The notes: generated by a model from the sequence alone, not told the origin. A DNA stretch of 64,000 nucleotides from Geothermobacter hydrogeniphilus (GCF_002898515.1 NZ_PPFX01000020.1:1-64000), one strand, 5' to 3'; numbered from the stretch's first letter, positions 24,324-31,822 are shown. Program-made: numbers and translations.

Positions 24324-24701
24324 ATGAATGCTGCTGCCGGTCAAACGACATCATTGAGCCGCCGGGAAATCAACGATCTGCTGGTCCTGGTCCGTTTCAC
24401 CGAAGTCTATTGCGCCGCCAAACATGCTGAACAGCGGCAGCCGTTGCCGGCCGATCTCGAACTGCCCGGCATCGCCGACCTGCAGCGTTACCGGTTTTGT
24501 GCCGACTGCGGCGATTTTCTTCAGTACGCCATTGAACGCCGGCTGCGTTGTCCGCTTGATCCGAAACCGGCCTGCAAGCATTGCCAGGTTCACTGTTACA
24601 GGGCGGAGATGCGCGAGAAGGTTCGCGAGGTGATGCGGTTTTCCGGTCCCGCCCTGATCAAGCGCGGGCGGCTGGATCTGCTCTGGCATTATTTTTTCTG
24701 A
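24324..24701 (+). CDS. YgbA_NO family protein (nitrogen-oxide responsive)
   Basis: This 125-residue protein matches the YgbA_NO family (nitrous oxide-stimulated promoter family): YRFCADCGDFLQYAIERR, then RCP, ACKHCQVHCY and MREKVREVMRFSGP. The cysteines (CxxC, CxxCxxxC) may bind metal. In E. coli ygbA responds to nitric oxide; its role is in recovery from nitrosative stress and the chemistry is not known. The ATG at 24324 has no ribosome binding site and coincides with the transcript start predicted from the FNR box and -10 element, so the mRNA may be leaderless. The neighbouring HAO-type cytochrome and ferredoxin support a nitrogen-oxide role. Confidence 0.85.
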   Translation: MNAAAGQTTSLSRREINDLLVLVRFTEVYCAAKHAEQRQPLPADLELPGIADLQRYRFCADCGDFLQYAIERRLRCPLDPKPACKHCQVHCYRAEMREKVREVMRFSGPALIKRGRLDLLWHYFF

Positions 24702-24742
24702 ACCCACAGTTTCAGTTTAACCCAGTTCAAGGAGTTTCTACG

Positions 24743-25450
24743 ATGATTCGAGAAGTTGTGAAAATTGATGAAGAAAAATGCAACGGCTGTGGTGAATGCG
24801 TGCCCGCCTGCGCCGAGGGGGCCATCCAGATCATCGACGGCAAGGCGAAGCTGCTGGCCGACAATCTCTGTGACGGCCTCGGCGCCTGCCTCGGAGAGTG
24901 CCCGATGGACGCTATCAGCATCGAGCAGCGCGAAGCCGACGAGTTTGATGAGGAAGCCGTTGAGGCCCACCTTGGCAAGACCGCTCCCGAGGCCCACGCT
25001 CCGACCGGCGGTTGCTCGTCGGCGGCGGTGAAAAGTTTTGCGTCGTCCGCGGGGCAGGTGACCGCTGAGGCTCCGAGCCGTCCGTCACAGTTGCGCCAAT
25101 GGCCGGTCGAACTGCAGCTGGTTCCGCCGACCGCGCCCTTCCTGCAGGGGGCGGATGTTCTGCTGGTCGCCGATTGCGTCCCTTTTGCCTACGCCGACTT
25201 TCACAAGGATTTTCTCGCCGGTAAAGCTCTGCTGGTGGCCTGCCCGAAGCTGGATGACACCGGTCCCTACCTCGACAAGCTGACCACCATGCTGCAGCAG
25301 AGCCATCTCCGCCGCCTGACGGTTATTCACATGGAGGTTCCCTGTTGCGGGGGCCTGGTTGCCCTGGCCCGCCAGGCGATTGCCGCGAGTGGTGTCGAGG
25401 TACCGTTCGAGACCATCAAAATCGGCATCCAGGGAGACCGTCTTGACTGA
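24743..25450 (+). CDS. Two-cluster [4Fe-4S] ferredoxin-like protein
   Basis: This 235-residue cytoplasmic protein begins with two [4Fe-4S] motifs: CNGCGECVPAC (about residues 13-23) and CDGLGACLGEC, the second with a wider CxxxxxCxxxC spacing. A linker rich in Ala and Ser follows (about 75-115), then a domain of about 110 residues with ADCVPFAYADFHKDF, ACPKLDD and MEVPCCGG. This layout is common in anaerobes, and in clostridia and deltaproteobacteria it is often found with hybrid-cluster protein or nitrite-reduction genes. It probably passes electrons in a nitrogen-oxide or redox stress response. The ATG at 24743 follows AAGGAG; the longer frame to 24581 lies in the previous gene. Confidence 0.8.
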   Translation: MIREVVKIDEEKCNGCGECVPACAEGAIQIIDGKAKLLADNLCDGLGACLGECPMDAISIEQREADEFDEEAVEAHLGKTAPEAHAPTGGCSSAAVKSFASSAGQVTAEAPSRPSQLRQWPVELQLVPPTAPFLQGADVLLVADCVPFAYADFHKDFLAGKALLVACPKLDDTGPYLDKLTTMLQQSHLRRLTVIHMEVPCCGGLVALARQAIAASGVEVPFETIKIGIQGDRLD

Positions 25451-25456
25451 AACCTG

Positions 25457-25494
25457 ATTCCGGTGAAAGGGTTGTGGTGATGAACCGGAATTTT
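25457..25494 (+). terminator. Possible terminator after ferredoxin gene
   Basis: ATTCCGGT (25457-25464) pairs with ACCGGAAT (25484-25491) and is followed by a short T run. The loop is long (19 nt) and the T run is short, so this is tentative. Confidence 0.35.
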
Positions 25495-25540
25495 CCGACC
25501 TGGAAAATCTCCGCTTCACGAAAGGGGCGCTGATCGGGTA

Positions 25541-25579
25541 ATATTCTGAAGCGGTGAGTTCATCACTGCTTCAGAATAT
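25541..25579. repeat. Long hairpin resembling joined MITE termini
   Basis: Arms of 17 bp (25541-25557 and 25563-25579) match with one mismatch around a 5-nt loop. The core TCTGAAGCGGTGA / TCACTGCTTCAGA resembles the repeat family ends CCTGAATCAGTGAG / CTCACTGATTCAGG brought together. It could be an RNA hairpin in the leader of the DUF4126 gene or a relic of the repeat family. Confidence 0.6.
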
Positions 25580-25598
25580 GGTCGCAGATGGAGAGAAC

Positions 25599-26264
25599 AT
25601 GGATCAGCTTGACCAGATCGCCGCCCTGATCGCCCTGACCATGGGCGCCGCCTGGGCCAGCGGCATCAACCTGTATGCCGCCATCCTGATGCTCGGCCTT
25701 CTCGGTTCATCCGGCAACCTGGCCCTGCCGCCCAATCTTGAAATTCTGACCAACCCGCTGGTGATTTTTGCCGCCGGCGCCATGTACCTGGTCGAGTTTT
25801 TCGCGGACAAGGTGCCCGGAGTCGACAACACCTGGGATGCCCTGCATACCTTTATCCGCATCCCCGCCGGGGCCGCCCTGGCGGCCGGCGCGGTCGGCAA
25901 TCTCGATCCGGCGGTCGGTCTGGCCGCCGCTATCGTCGGAGGTGGACTGGCCGCGGGAACCCATGCGGCCAAGGCCGGAACCAGAGTGCTGATCAATACT
26001 TCGCCCGAGCCTTTTTCCAACTGGGCGGCTTCAATCGGTGAAGATGTCGTCGTGGTGACCGGTCTGTGGACGGCGCTGCATTATCCGTGGCTCTTTATCG
26101 GTCTGCTGATCGTTTTTATTCTGCTGCTGATCTGGCTGCTGCCGAAACTCTGGCTCGGCATCCGGATGGTTTTATCCCGGCTGGCCAGCCTGTTCCGGGG
26201 CGGTGACAGCAATCCGCCCGCTCCCGGTGCGGGCCCCCCGGTCACGCCTCCTCAATCGTCCTGA
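25599..26264 (+). CDS. DUF4126 membrane protein
   Basis: This 221-residue protein has five to six membrane helices and the DUF4126 pattern: GAAWASGINLYAAILMLGLLG, LPPNLEILTNPLVIFAAGAMYLVEFFADKVPG, then the glycine/alanine-rich GAALAAGAVG and AGTHAAKAGTRVLINTSPEPFSN. Function of the family is not known; transport has been suggested. The ATG at 25599 is preceded by GGAGAG; the longer frame to 25554 starts in the hairpin and is less likely. A proline-rich tail follows the last helix. The next gene begins 4 bp after the stop, so the two are probably co-transcribed. Confidence 0.8.
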   Translation: MDQLDQIAALIALTMGAAWASGINLYAAILMLGLLGSSGNLALPPNLEILTNPLVIFAAGAMYLVEFFADKVPGVDNTWDALHTFIRIPAGAALAAGAVGNLDPAVGLAAAIVGGGLAAGTHAAKAGTRVLINTSPEPFSNWAASIGEDVVVVTGLWTALHYPWLFIGLLIVFILLLIWLLPKLWLGIRMVLSRLASLFRGGDSNPPAPGAGPPVTPPQSS

Positions 26265-26268
26265 GATC

Positions 26269-26880
26269 ATGTCGTTGCCTCTTTTTGACCCCGCCGTGGT
26301 GCCTCCTGGAGTGCCTGTTCGCGGCAACCGTTTTTCGCGCTGGCTCGGACGACTGCTGCTGCGTCTCGGCGGCTGGCGCATCGAGGGCCGTTTTCCCGAC
26401 GCACCGAAAATGCAGATTATCGTCGTGCCGCATACCTCCAACTGGGATTTCGTTATCGGCATCCAGGCGGTTATCGCGCTCGGCATTGATGCCCACTGGC
26501 TGGCCAAGCACACCCTGTTCGAATCCTGTCTCGGCCCGGTGCTGCGCCGGCTCGGCGGTATCCCCGTCAATCGGCAGGCTCCCCGGGGGGCGGTTGAGCA
26601 GATCGTTGAGCGGTTCAACGCCCGCCCCGCCCTGATGCTGGCCATCACTCCCGAAGGAACACGTCGCAAGGTTCAGCACTGGAAGAGTGGTTTCTACCGC
26701 ATTGCCTGGCAGGCCCGGGTGCCCCTGGTGCCGGTTTTCATCGATTATCGCCGCAAGGTCATCGGTATTCTGCCGCCCCATCCGCTCAGCGGGGACTACG
26801 ATGCCGACCTTCCCGCTATCCGCAAGCTGTTCGCCGACGTCACCCCGAAACGCCCTTCCTGTTTTCAGAATCCGGGTTGA
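26269..26880 (+). CDS. PlsC-like 1-acyl-glycerol-3-phosphate acyltransferase
   Basis: This 203-residue protein has the acyltransferase motifs PHTSNWDF (the HX4D catalytic box), GGIPVNR and TPEGTRRK in the right order and spacing for the LPLAT/PlsC superfamily. Such enzymes move an acyl chain from acyl-ACP or acyl-CoA to lysophosphatidic acid or a related acceptor at the inner membrane. It is shorter than most PlsC proteins (about 240) and lacks a long N-terminal membrane helix, as do several members of the HTSNWD subgroup. The ATG at 26269 comes 4 bp after the DUF4126 stop; its ribosome binding site is weak, so coupling is likely. Confidence 0.8.
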   Translation: MSLPLFDPAVVPPGVPVRGNRFSRWLGRLLLRLGGWRIEGRFPDAPKMQIIVVPHTSNWDFVIGIQAVIALGIDAHWLAKHTLFESCLGPVLRRLGGIPVNRQAPRGAVEQIVERFNARPALMLAITPEGTRRKVQHWKSGFYRIAWQARVPLVPVFIDYRRKVIGILPPHPLSGDYDADLPAIRKLFADVTPKRPSCFQNPG

Positions 26881-26930
26881 TACCGTCATCCCGATAAAGC
26901 TTTCTCAGTCGGCCGCCGATAAGGTCTATA

Positions 26931-27091
26931 CCTGAATCTGTGAGTACTTTGTCAGTGGATGGCACATGTTATTGTTCTGTCCGAGTTCTCCCGAAATCAC
27001 CAGTGAACCTGTGGGTGTGCTTCAGATTTCTGGAATTTCGTTCAGATCAAGTATTTGCACTCTGTATCCAACAAAAACTCACTGATTCAGG
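26931..27091 (+). repeat. MITE-like element, copy 5
   Basis: This 161-bp copy is the most diverged but keeps both termini (CCTGAATCTGTGAG and CTCACTGATTCAGG). The flanks are CTATA (26926-26930) and CTATG (27092-27096), a 4 of 5 match to a target duplication. It ends 25 bp before the hemerythrin ATG, so any promoter of that gene must lie in or beyond the element. Confidence 0.85.
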
Positions 27092-27116
27092 CTATGCAGA
27101 CCTGTCAGGGGGCATT

Positions 27117-27524
27117 ATGGAGATTGTCAAGTGGCGCGCTGAGTACGCGACCCTGGTGGCGGAGTTTGATGAAGAGCACAAGCAGATCGTGCGCTTGATT
27201 AACGAGCTTTACAACGGCCTCAAACAGGAACAGGCAGAGGAGGTTGTGAAGGATGCTCTGCGGGAACTGGTCGAATACACGCATTTTCACTTTGATCATG
27301 AAGAGCGGCTGATGAGGCGTTTTCTCTATCCCGGCTATACAGAACAGAAACGTCAGCACGATTCCTTCCGCAGCACCATCAATGATATCAACGCCATGGT
27401 CGAGCAGGGGGTGACCGGGATGGGGCTTCCCCTGCTGCAGATGTTGCGTGAGTGGCTTGTGACGCACATCCTTGAAGTTGACAAGAAGTACGGAACCTTT
27501 TTTCGGGACAAGGGCTTCGGCTGA
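27117..27524 (+). CDS. Bacteriohemerythrin-like protein with one altered ligand
   Basis: This 135-residue four-helix protein follows the bacteriohemerythrin pattern. Iron ligands seen: His21 (EEHKQIV), His58 and Glu62 (HFDHEE), His81 (KRQHDSF), His117 and Asp122 (HILEVD). The usual His four residues before His81 (family pattern YPxxxxHxxxH) is Gln77 here. Bacteriohemerythrins bind O2, NO or act as iron stores through a di-iron site. Loss of one ligand may change or abolish O2 binding, or His61 may compensate. The ATG at 27117 follows GGGGG; a longer frame to 26940 runs through repeat copy 5 and is rejected. Placement after nitrogen-oxide genes suggests an NO or O2 role. Confidence 0.8.
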   Translation: MEIVKWRAEYATLVAEFDEEHKQIVRLINELYNGLKQEQAEEVVKDALRELVEYTHFHFDHEERLMRRFLYPGYTEQKRQHDSFRSTINDINAMVEQGVTGMGLPLLQMLREWLVTHILEVDKKYGTFFRDKGFG

Positions 27525-27577
27525 GTTCTGATGCGGGGCGGACTGATGGTTTCCAGAATTTATCCCGGGGACAGACC

Positions 27578-28363
27578 GTGAAGCAGCGCCAGCTGGTCAT
27601 GCTGGTCGATGAAAGCCGATTTTTTATCGACGTCATGCGACAATTTCTGCGTTATTCACACGTCAAGGTTCTTCCCCTCGCGGATCCGCAGATGTTTCCC
27701 GAGGTGGTCGGCGAGAAGCGTCCGGACCTGATCTATCTGGACCGGGGAGCGCCCGGACTGGAAGGCATTCAACTCTGTGCGCGGATGAAGTCGAAGCGTG
27801 GACTGGCAGAGATTCCGCTGGTCATGCTCGCTGAAAACGGGAACGCGCGAGAACGGGATCTCTGTCTCAAGGCCGGCTGCGACGGCTTGTTGACCAAGCC
27901 CATCGACCGCAAGGCTTTTCTGGCCATGGGCCGACGCTTTCTGCCGGGGATCGAGCGCCGCCAGGAGCGGGTTCTGTGCCACACCACGGTCTTTTATCGG
28001 ACCCTCAGTCATCAACATTACGGCCACACGGTCGACATCAGTACCGGCGGCATGTTTATCGAGAGTCCTGTCCTGCCGGCTGTCGATGAGCGGCTTCGAC
28101 TCTCCTTCAATATTCCCGGCGTTGCCGATATGACAGTGGATTTTGAAGCCCGCGTGGTCTGGCTCAACCGCTCGGAAAAACCGGCCCGGATCAGTTTTCC
28201 GACCGGATTCGGGGTTGAATTCATCGATCCCAGCCCCCACGCCCGGAGTCTGATTCGTCAATTTGTCGAGGAACACAGTCCCCGCCAGACGCAGATCCGG
28301 GAAAATCAGTGGACTCAGTCCCGGCCGCATCTCCCGCCACGCGGGGAAACTCACCGATGCTGA
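27578..28363 (+). CDS. REC-PilZ protein, c-di-GMP effector
   Basis: This 261-residue protein has a receiver-like domain (about 5-122; likely phospho-acceptor Asp55 in IYLDRGAPG, TKPID with Lys) and a PilZ domain (about 125-230) with the c-di-GMP binding signature ERRQER followed by TVDISTGGMFIE. The receiver is somewhat degenerate: the first acidic pair is LVDES. It may thus integrate phosphorylation and c-di-GMP, fitting the HD-GYP enzyme in the signalling run and the polysaccharide locus that begins just downstream. The GTG start has only a weak ribosome binding site. The last 25 residues are Arg/Pro-rich and probably disordered. Confidence 0.85.
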   Translation: MKQRQLVMLVDESRFFIDVMRQFLRYSHVKVLPLADPQMFPEVVGEKRPDLIYLDRGAPGLEGIQLCARMKSKRGLAEIPLVMLAENGNARERDLCLKAGCDGLLTKPIDRKAFLAMGRRFLPGIERRQERVLCHTTVFYRTLSHQHYGHTVDISTGGMFIESPVLPAVDERLRLSFNIPGVADMTVDFEARVVWLNRSEKPARISFPTGFGVEFIDPSPHARSLIRQFVEEHSPRQTQIRENQWTQSRPHLPPRGETHRC

Positions 28364-28623
28364 AACCGGTTGATTCTCCTTTCCGGGTGCTGTTGCACGG
28401 TGCCCGCCGCGAACAATTCTGAAGCTTCGGGTCCATTGCGTCGGCCGTCTGCTCCGTCGCCTGTCCTTGCCCTTTCTCGCCGGCTGTCGGAAAAATTGAC
28501 ACTTTACGGCTGATCCTGTTTTTCCCGGAAAATCCCCCCGTTTCAACGTCGAAAAATTTTACAAGCCTGCCGTCCTTCTGCCCTGGTTTTAAAAAAATAA
28601 CCTGAAAACAGCTAGTTGTGTCC
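28364..28623. other. Upstream region of the polysaccharide locus
   Basis: There is no gene here. A near-palindrome TTTCAACGTCGAAA at 28541-28554, about 70 nt upstream of the sigma-54 element, has the position expected of an enhancer-binding-protein site. A single candidate site is weak evidence. Confidence 0.3.
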
Positions 28624-28639
28624 TGGTATGACACTTGCT
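28624..28639 (+). promoter_or_regulatory. Sigma-54 promoter of XrtA polysaccharide locus
   Basis: TGGTATGACACTTGCT fits the sigma-54 consensus TGGYAYR-N4-TTGCW at every defined position. Transcription would start near 28651, leaving a leader of about 515 nt before prsT. XrtA loci in many proteobacteria carry the PrsK/PrsR two-component pair, and PrsR is a sigma-54 activator, which supports the call. Confidence 0.7.
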
Positions 28640-28785
28640 TTTTATTGTTGACAATAGGATGTAGCTCTATTTGCGTCTTGCCGTTTTTAAAGTGTTTTAG
28701 TTGCTCAACAGTGTAGTAAATACGCATAATTATTAATGTCTATTCTGATATTGGTTGATTATGCGTAACATAATTTATTGTAAAA

Positions 28786-28841
28786 AAAGACCCATAATGA
28801 TCTTGTTGTGTTTGTAAAAATGACAAGTATTATGGGTCTTT
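28786..28841 (-). terminator. Hairpin with T run on the minus strand
   Basis: AAAGACCCATAAT (28786-28798) pairs perfectly with ATTATGGGTCTTT (28829-28841), with an inner CTTGT / ACAAG pairing. Read on the minus strand it ends in seven T residues, a good intrinsic terminator for leftward transcripts. On the plus strand it would fold in the prsT leader without a strong U tract, so it could also be an RNA element there. Confidence 0.5.
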
Positions 28842-29164
28842 GCGTCAAGTATTTATTGTGGTCTATAAAATACTCAATGTTGAGGTTGCATAATCGATAT
28901 TAGTCGTTATAATTCAATTCCATTTGACATTAAAAGGTTTTGCGAAAAAGGTTTCCGGGATCAGAGTTCAACTTGAGTTTCTGGAATATTCAGTTCGGTT
29001 GTGGCGGCATTTGCCGTCGGGGTCAGACAGACTCCGTTTTCAATGATGGTTTGTCTGTATTTTCGGTTGTTGTGTCGGGTTGTAAAGAAGTTCAGGCCAG
29101 GTGAATTGCCGATCCCGGAGCACGTTGACTGATCGGTTGTTCCTACAGGTCCAAAGGGGGGAGC
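28842..29164. other. AT-rich leader of prsT
   Basis: There is no supported gene. The segment is AT-rich compared with its flanks and would be transcribed from the sigma-54 promoter. I found no known riboswitch pattern. A minus-strand transcript ending at the 28786-28841 hairpin would start here, but I see no clear promoter for it. Confidence 0.3.
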
Positions 29165-31822
29165 ATGGCCTTTCGGAAACCTTTCATTTTGACGCTGGTG
29201 GTCTTTCTGCTGCTTGCCTGCGGGCAGCAGAGCAAGGAACAGTTGCTGCAGACCGGCGTTGCGCAGATGGCGCAGGGCAATGTGCGTGGTGCCATTGTTC
29301 TGTTCAGAAATGCTCTTGAAAAAGACGCCAACTTTTGTGCCGCCCGCTACCAGTTGGCTTCCGCCTACCTGAAAATCGGGAAATTCGATAAGGCCGAGAA
29401 GGAACTCGGCAAGGTTGACCGGCAAAATCCGAATTTTCCCGACCTGCCCCTCAAGTTCGCCAGTCTCTACAACCAGACCCGTCGGCCGAAACTTGCCATC
29501 AAGGCATTGAAGGATTTTCACGCCGACCATCCGCAGACGTCGGAAAGTCTCGACCTGCTCGGCCGCGCTCACGCGGTGGCGGGAGATTATACGCGCGCGG
29601 AAAACTATTTCCGCCAGGCTCTGACCCTTGATCCGAACAACAATTCAGCCGCTCTTCACCTCGCCGGAAGTTTATGGAAAATGCGGCAGCCGGAACGTGC
29701 CCGGCAGCTGTTGCAGGATCTTTCCGCCCGTTCTCCGGACTTCGAACCTGCCTGGCAGATGCTCGGCGACCTTGAAATCCGGACCGGCCATCCCGCCCGG
29801 GCCCTCGAGGTTTATCGCCAGTACGCAACCACCCTGAAAGCGGATGCCGGCAGCCTTTTCATGCTCGGCATCCTGGAACTGCAGGCGGGTGAACGGGGGG
29901 CGGCAAAAAAAGTGATCGGCGAATTGTCAAAACGGTTTTCCCGGGATTATCGTGCCCCGCTGCTGAACGGGTTGTTGCTCTACCGGCAGGAGAGGTACGG
30001 TGATGCCGCTCTCGATTTTTCCCGTTCACTACAACAACGAAAAACCCCGTTGGCCACCTGTTTTCTCGGACTCAGCCAGTTGCAGCAGGGCAAGCTTGAG
30101 CAGGCCGTCAGCAGCTTTCAGCAGGTTCTGAACCTGACACCGGAATCGCAGCAGGCCCGCATTCTTCTGGCCATGACGTTTCTGCGCCAGAAGCGGGTTG
30201 ACGATGCGATCGATCAACTGCGTGCCACCCTTAAGAAATCTCCGGACAACGCCTGGGCCTACAATATCCTCGGCAGCGCGCTGATCGCCAGGGGAGAATT
30301 TCAGGCCGGGCTGGAGGCATTGGATGCTGCCCTGAGGATCGATCCGGAATTGGCCGAGGCTCATTTGAAAAAAGGTCTGTTCATGGTGGCCCGAGGTCAG
30401 GAAGACGAGGGTGGGGCAGAGCTTGTCAGGGCGGTTGCGGTGTCGCCCGATACCCTCGACAGTCGTCTGCTGCTGGGACAGTATTATCTGCGCCAGGAGA
30501 ATTTTTCCGAGGCGGAAAAGGTTCTCGCTGCCGGCCTGCGGCAGAATCCCCGGGACGCGCTGATTTACAACGCGCTTTCCGCTGTGGCTTTCGCGCGCGG
30601 GGACAGTGGGCAGGGCGTAGACCTGCTGCGGAAGGCGATCGCCTCCAACCCTGACTTCACCACCCCCTATCTCAATCTGGCCCGCTACTATTTTTCCTCC
30701 CGCCTGAACGGAAAAGCCGAACAGGTTCTTCGTCGGCTGCTCGAAAAAGTTCCCCGGCAGCGCCAGGGGACCATGCAGCTCGGCCTGCTGCTGGAGATGC
30801 GCGGTGATGAAGAGGCGGCACGGGATCTTTATCAGACGGTTGCCGATGACGGTTGGCCGGAAGGATTTGTCGCCCTGGCGCAACTCCGTGTCGGTCACCG
30901 GGGCCGGGCCGGCGCGATCCGGATTCTTGCCAAGGCCCCCCTGCGGGGGCGTGCCGATCTTCCCGGGCAGGCGATGCTCGCGCGGCTCTACCTGGAGATC
31001 GGCCAACCCGATTCCGCGATTCAGGTGTTTCACGCGATGGAGGCCCTGGTTCCCGGAAGCGGTTATCCGCAGATTGTCAGGTTGTGGCTGGCGGATGGTC
31101 AGAAGGGGCGGGCGTTTGACCTCGCTGATCGGGTTGTTCGCGACAATCCTGACAGCCCCTACGGCTATGTTCTGAAAAGTCGCATCCATCTGTTCCTTGG
31201 TGACGCGAAGGCTGCCGGGCGGGATATTGCCGCCGGGCTGGAGGCTGTTCCCGGCAACCTGGTCTTGCGGATGAAGGCGGCGGAGATGCTTGGACGGGAC
31301 GGGGATGAGCCCGCGGCATTTCGCGAATATGAGGCCCTCTGGAAACAGCAGCCCGATTTCATCCCGGCCGGATTTGCCGTCGCCTCCTACAACGATCAGC
31401 ACGGCCGCAAGAAAAGCGCCCTGGAACTCTATCGTAAAATTCTGGAACGGTCTCCGAACTATACCCCTGTGCTCAATAACCTCGCCTACCTGCTGGTCAA
31501 CAATTATGACAATGATCGCGAGGCGTTCGACCTGGTGCTGCGTGCTTATCGGAATGAGCCGCAGAACCCGGCGGTGCTGGACACGCTTGGTTACGTTCTG
31601 CTGAAAAAGGGGCAGGTGAAAGAGTCGATTGCCGTTCTTGAGAAAGCGTATCGCATCGATGCGGAGAACAAAACCATCGGTCTGCATCTGGCGGACGCCT
31701 ACCGTACTGCCGGGAATTACGGTCAGGCACGAAATATTCTGCGGCCGCTGGCCGCGGATGAAAAATTCGCCGAGGTCGGCGAGGTGAGGAAAATGCTGGC
31801 GCAGCTTGAGAAGGCTCAATAA
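29165..31822 (+). CDS. prsT: PrsT: TPR lipoprotein of XrtA/PEP-CTERM system
   Basis: This 885-residue protein begins with a lipoprotein signal (FILTLVVFLLLACGQQ, lipobox LLAC) and is then almost wholly tetratricopeptide repeats, about 20 of them, for example NNSAALHLAGSLWKM and NAWAYNILGSALIARGEF. Length, lipobox and position at the head of an XrtA locus match PrsT, the TPR protein of the exosortase A system. It is thought to act in the periplasm as a scaffold for polysaccharide assembly or export. The ATG follows GGGGGAG. It is the first gene behind the sigma-54 promoter at 28624. Third-position GC is high, as in the rest of the locus. Confidence 0.9.
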   Translation: MAFRKPFILTLVVFLLLACGQQSKEQLLQTGVAQMAQGNVRGAIVLFRNALEKDANFCAARYQLASAYLKIGKFDKAEKELGKVDRQNPNFPDLPLKFASLYNQTRRPKLAIKALKDFHADHPQTSESLDLLGRAHAVAGDYTRAENYFRQALTLDPNNNSAALHLAGSLWKMRQPERARQLLQDLSARSPDFEPAWQMLGDLEIRTGHPARALEVYRQYATTLKADAGSLFMLGILELQAGERGAAKKVIGELSKRFSRDYRAPLLNGLLLYRQERYGDAALDFSRSLQQRKTPLATCFLGLSQLQQGKLEQAVSSFQQVLNLTPESQQARILLAMTFLRQKRVDDAIDQLRATLKKSPDNAWAYNILGSALIARGEFQAGLEALDAALRIDPELAEAHLKKGLFMVARGQEDEGGAELVRAVAVSPDTLDSRLLLGQYYLRQENFSEAEKVLAAGLRQNPRDALIYNALSAVAFARGDSGQGVDLLRKAIASNPDFTTPYLNLARYYFSSRLNGKAEQVLRRLLEKVPRQRQGTMQLGLLLEMRGDEEAARDLYQTVADDGWPEGFVALAQLRVGHRGRAGAIRILAKAPLRGRADLPGQAMLARLYLEIGQPDSAIQVFHAMEALVPGSGYPQIVRLWLADGQKGRAFDLADRVVRDNPDSPYGYVLKSRIHLFLGDAKAAGRDIAAGLEAVPGNLVLRMKAAEMLGRDGDEPAAFREYEALWKQQPDFIPAGFAVASYNDQHGRKKSALELYRKILERSPNYTPVLNNLAYLLVNNYDNDREAFDLVLRAYRNEPQNPAVLDTLGYVLLKKGQVKESIAVLEKAYRIDAENKTIGLHLADAYRTAGNYGQARNILRPLAADEKFAEVGEVRKMLAQLEKAQ

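Noticed and set aside
28221-28727. Minus-strand frame of 168 codons upstream of prsT
   Set aside because: It overlaps the end of the REC-PilZ gene, crosses the sigma-54 promoter, and has no ribosome binding site or recognisable protein.
28640-29164. c-di-GMP (GEMM) riboswitch in the prsT leader
   Set aside because: I looked for the conserved GEMM core around GCAAACC and GGGACGCAAAGCC and did not find it.
28961-29572. Minus-strand frame of 203 codons
   Set aside because: It overlaps the first 400 bp of prsT, whose signal peptide and TPR repeats are clear; it has no family features.
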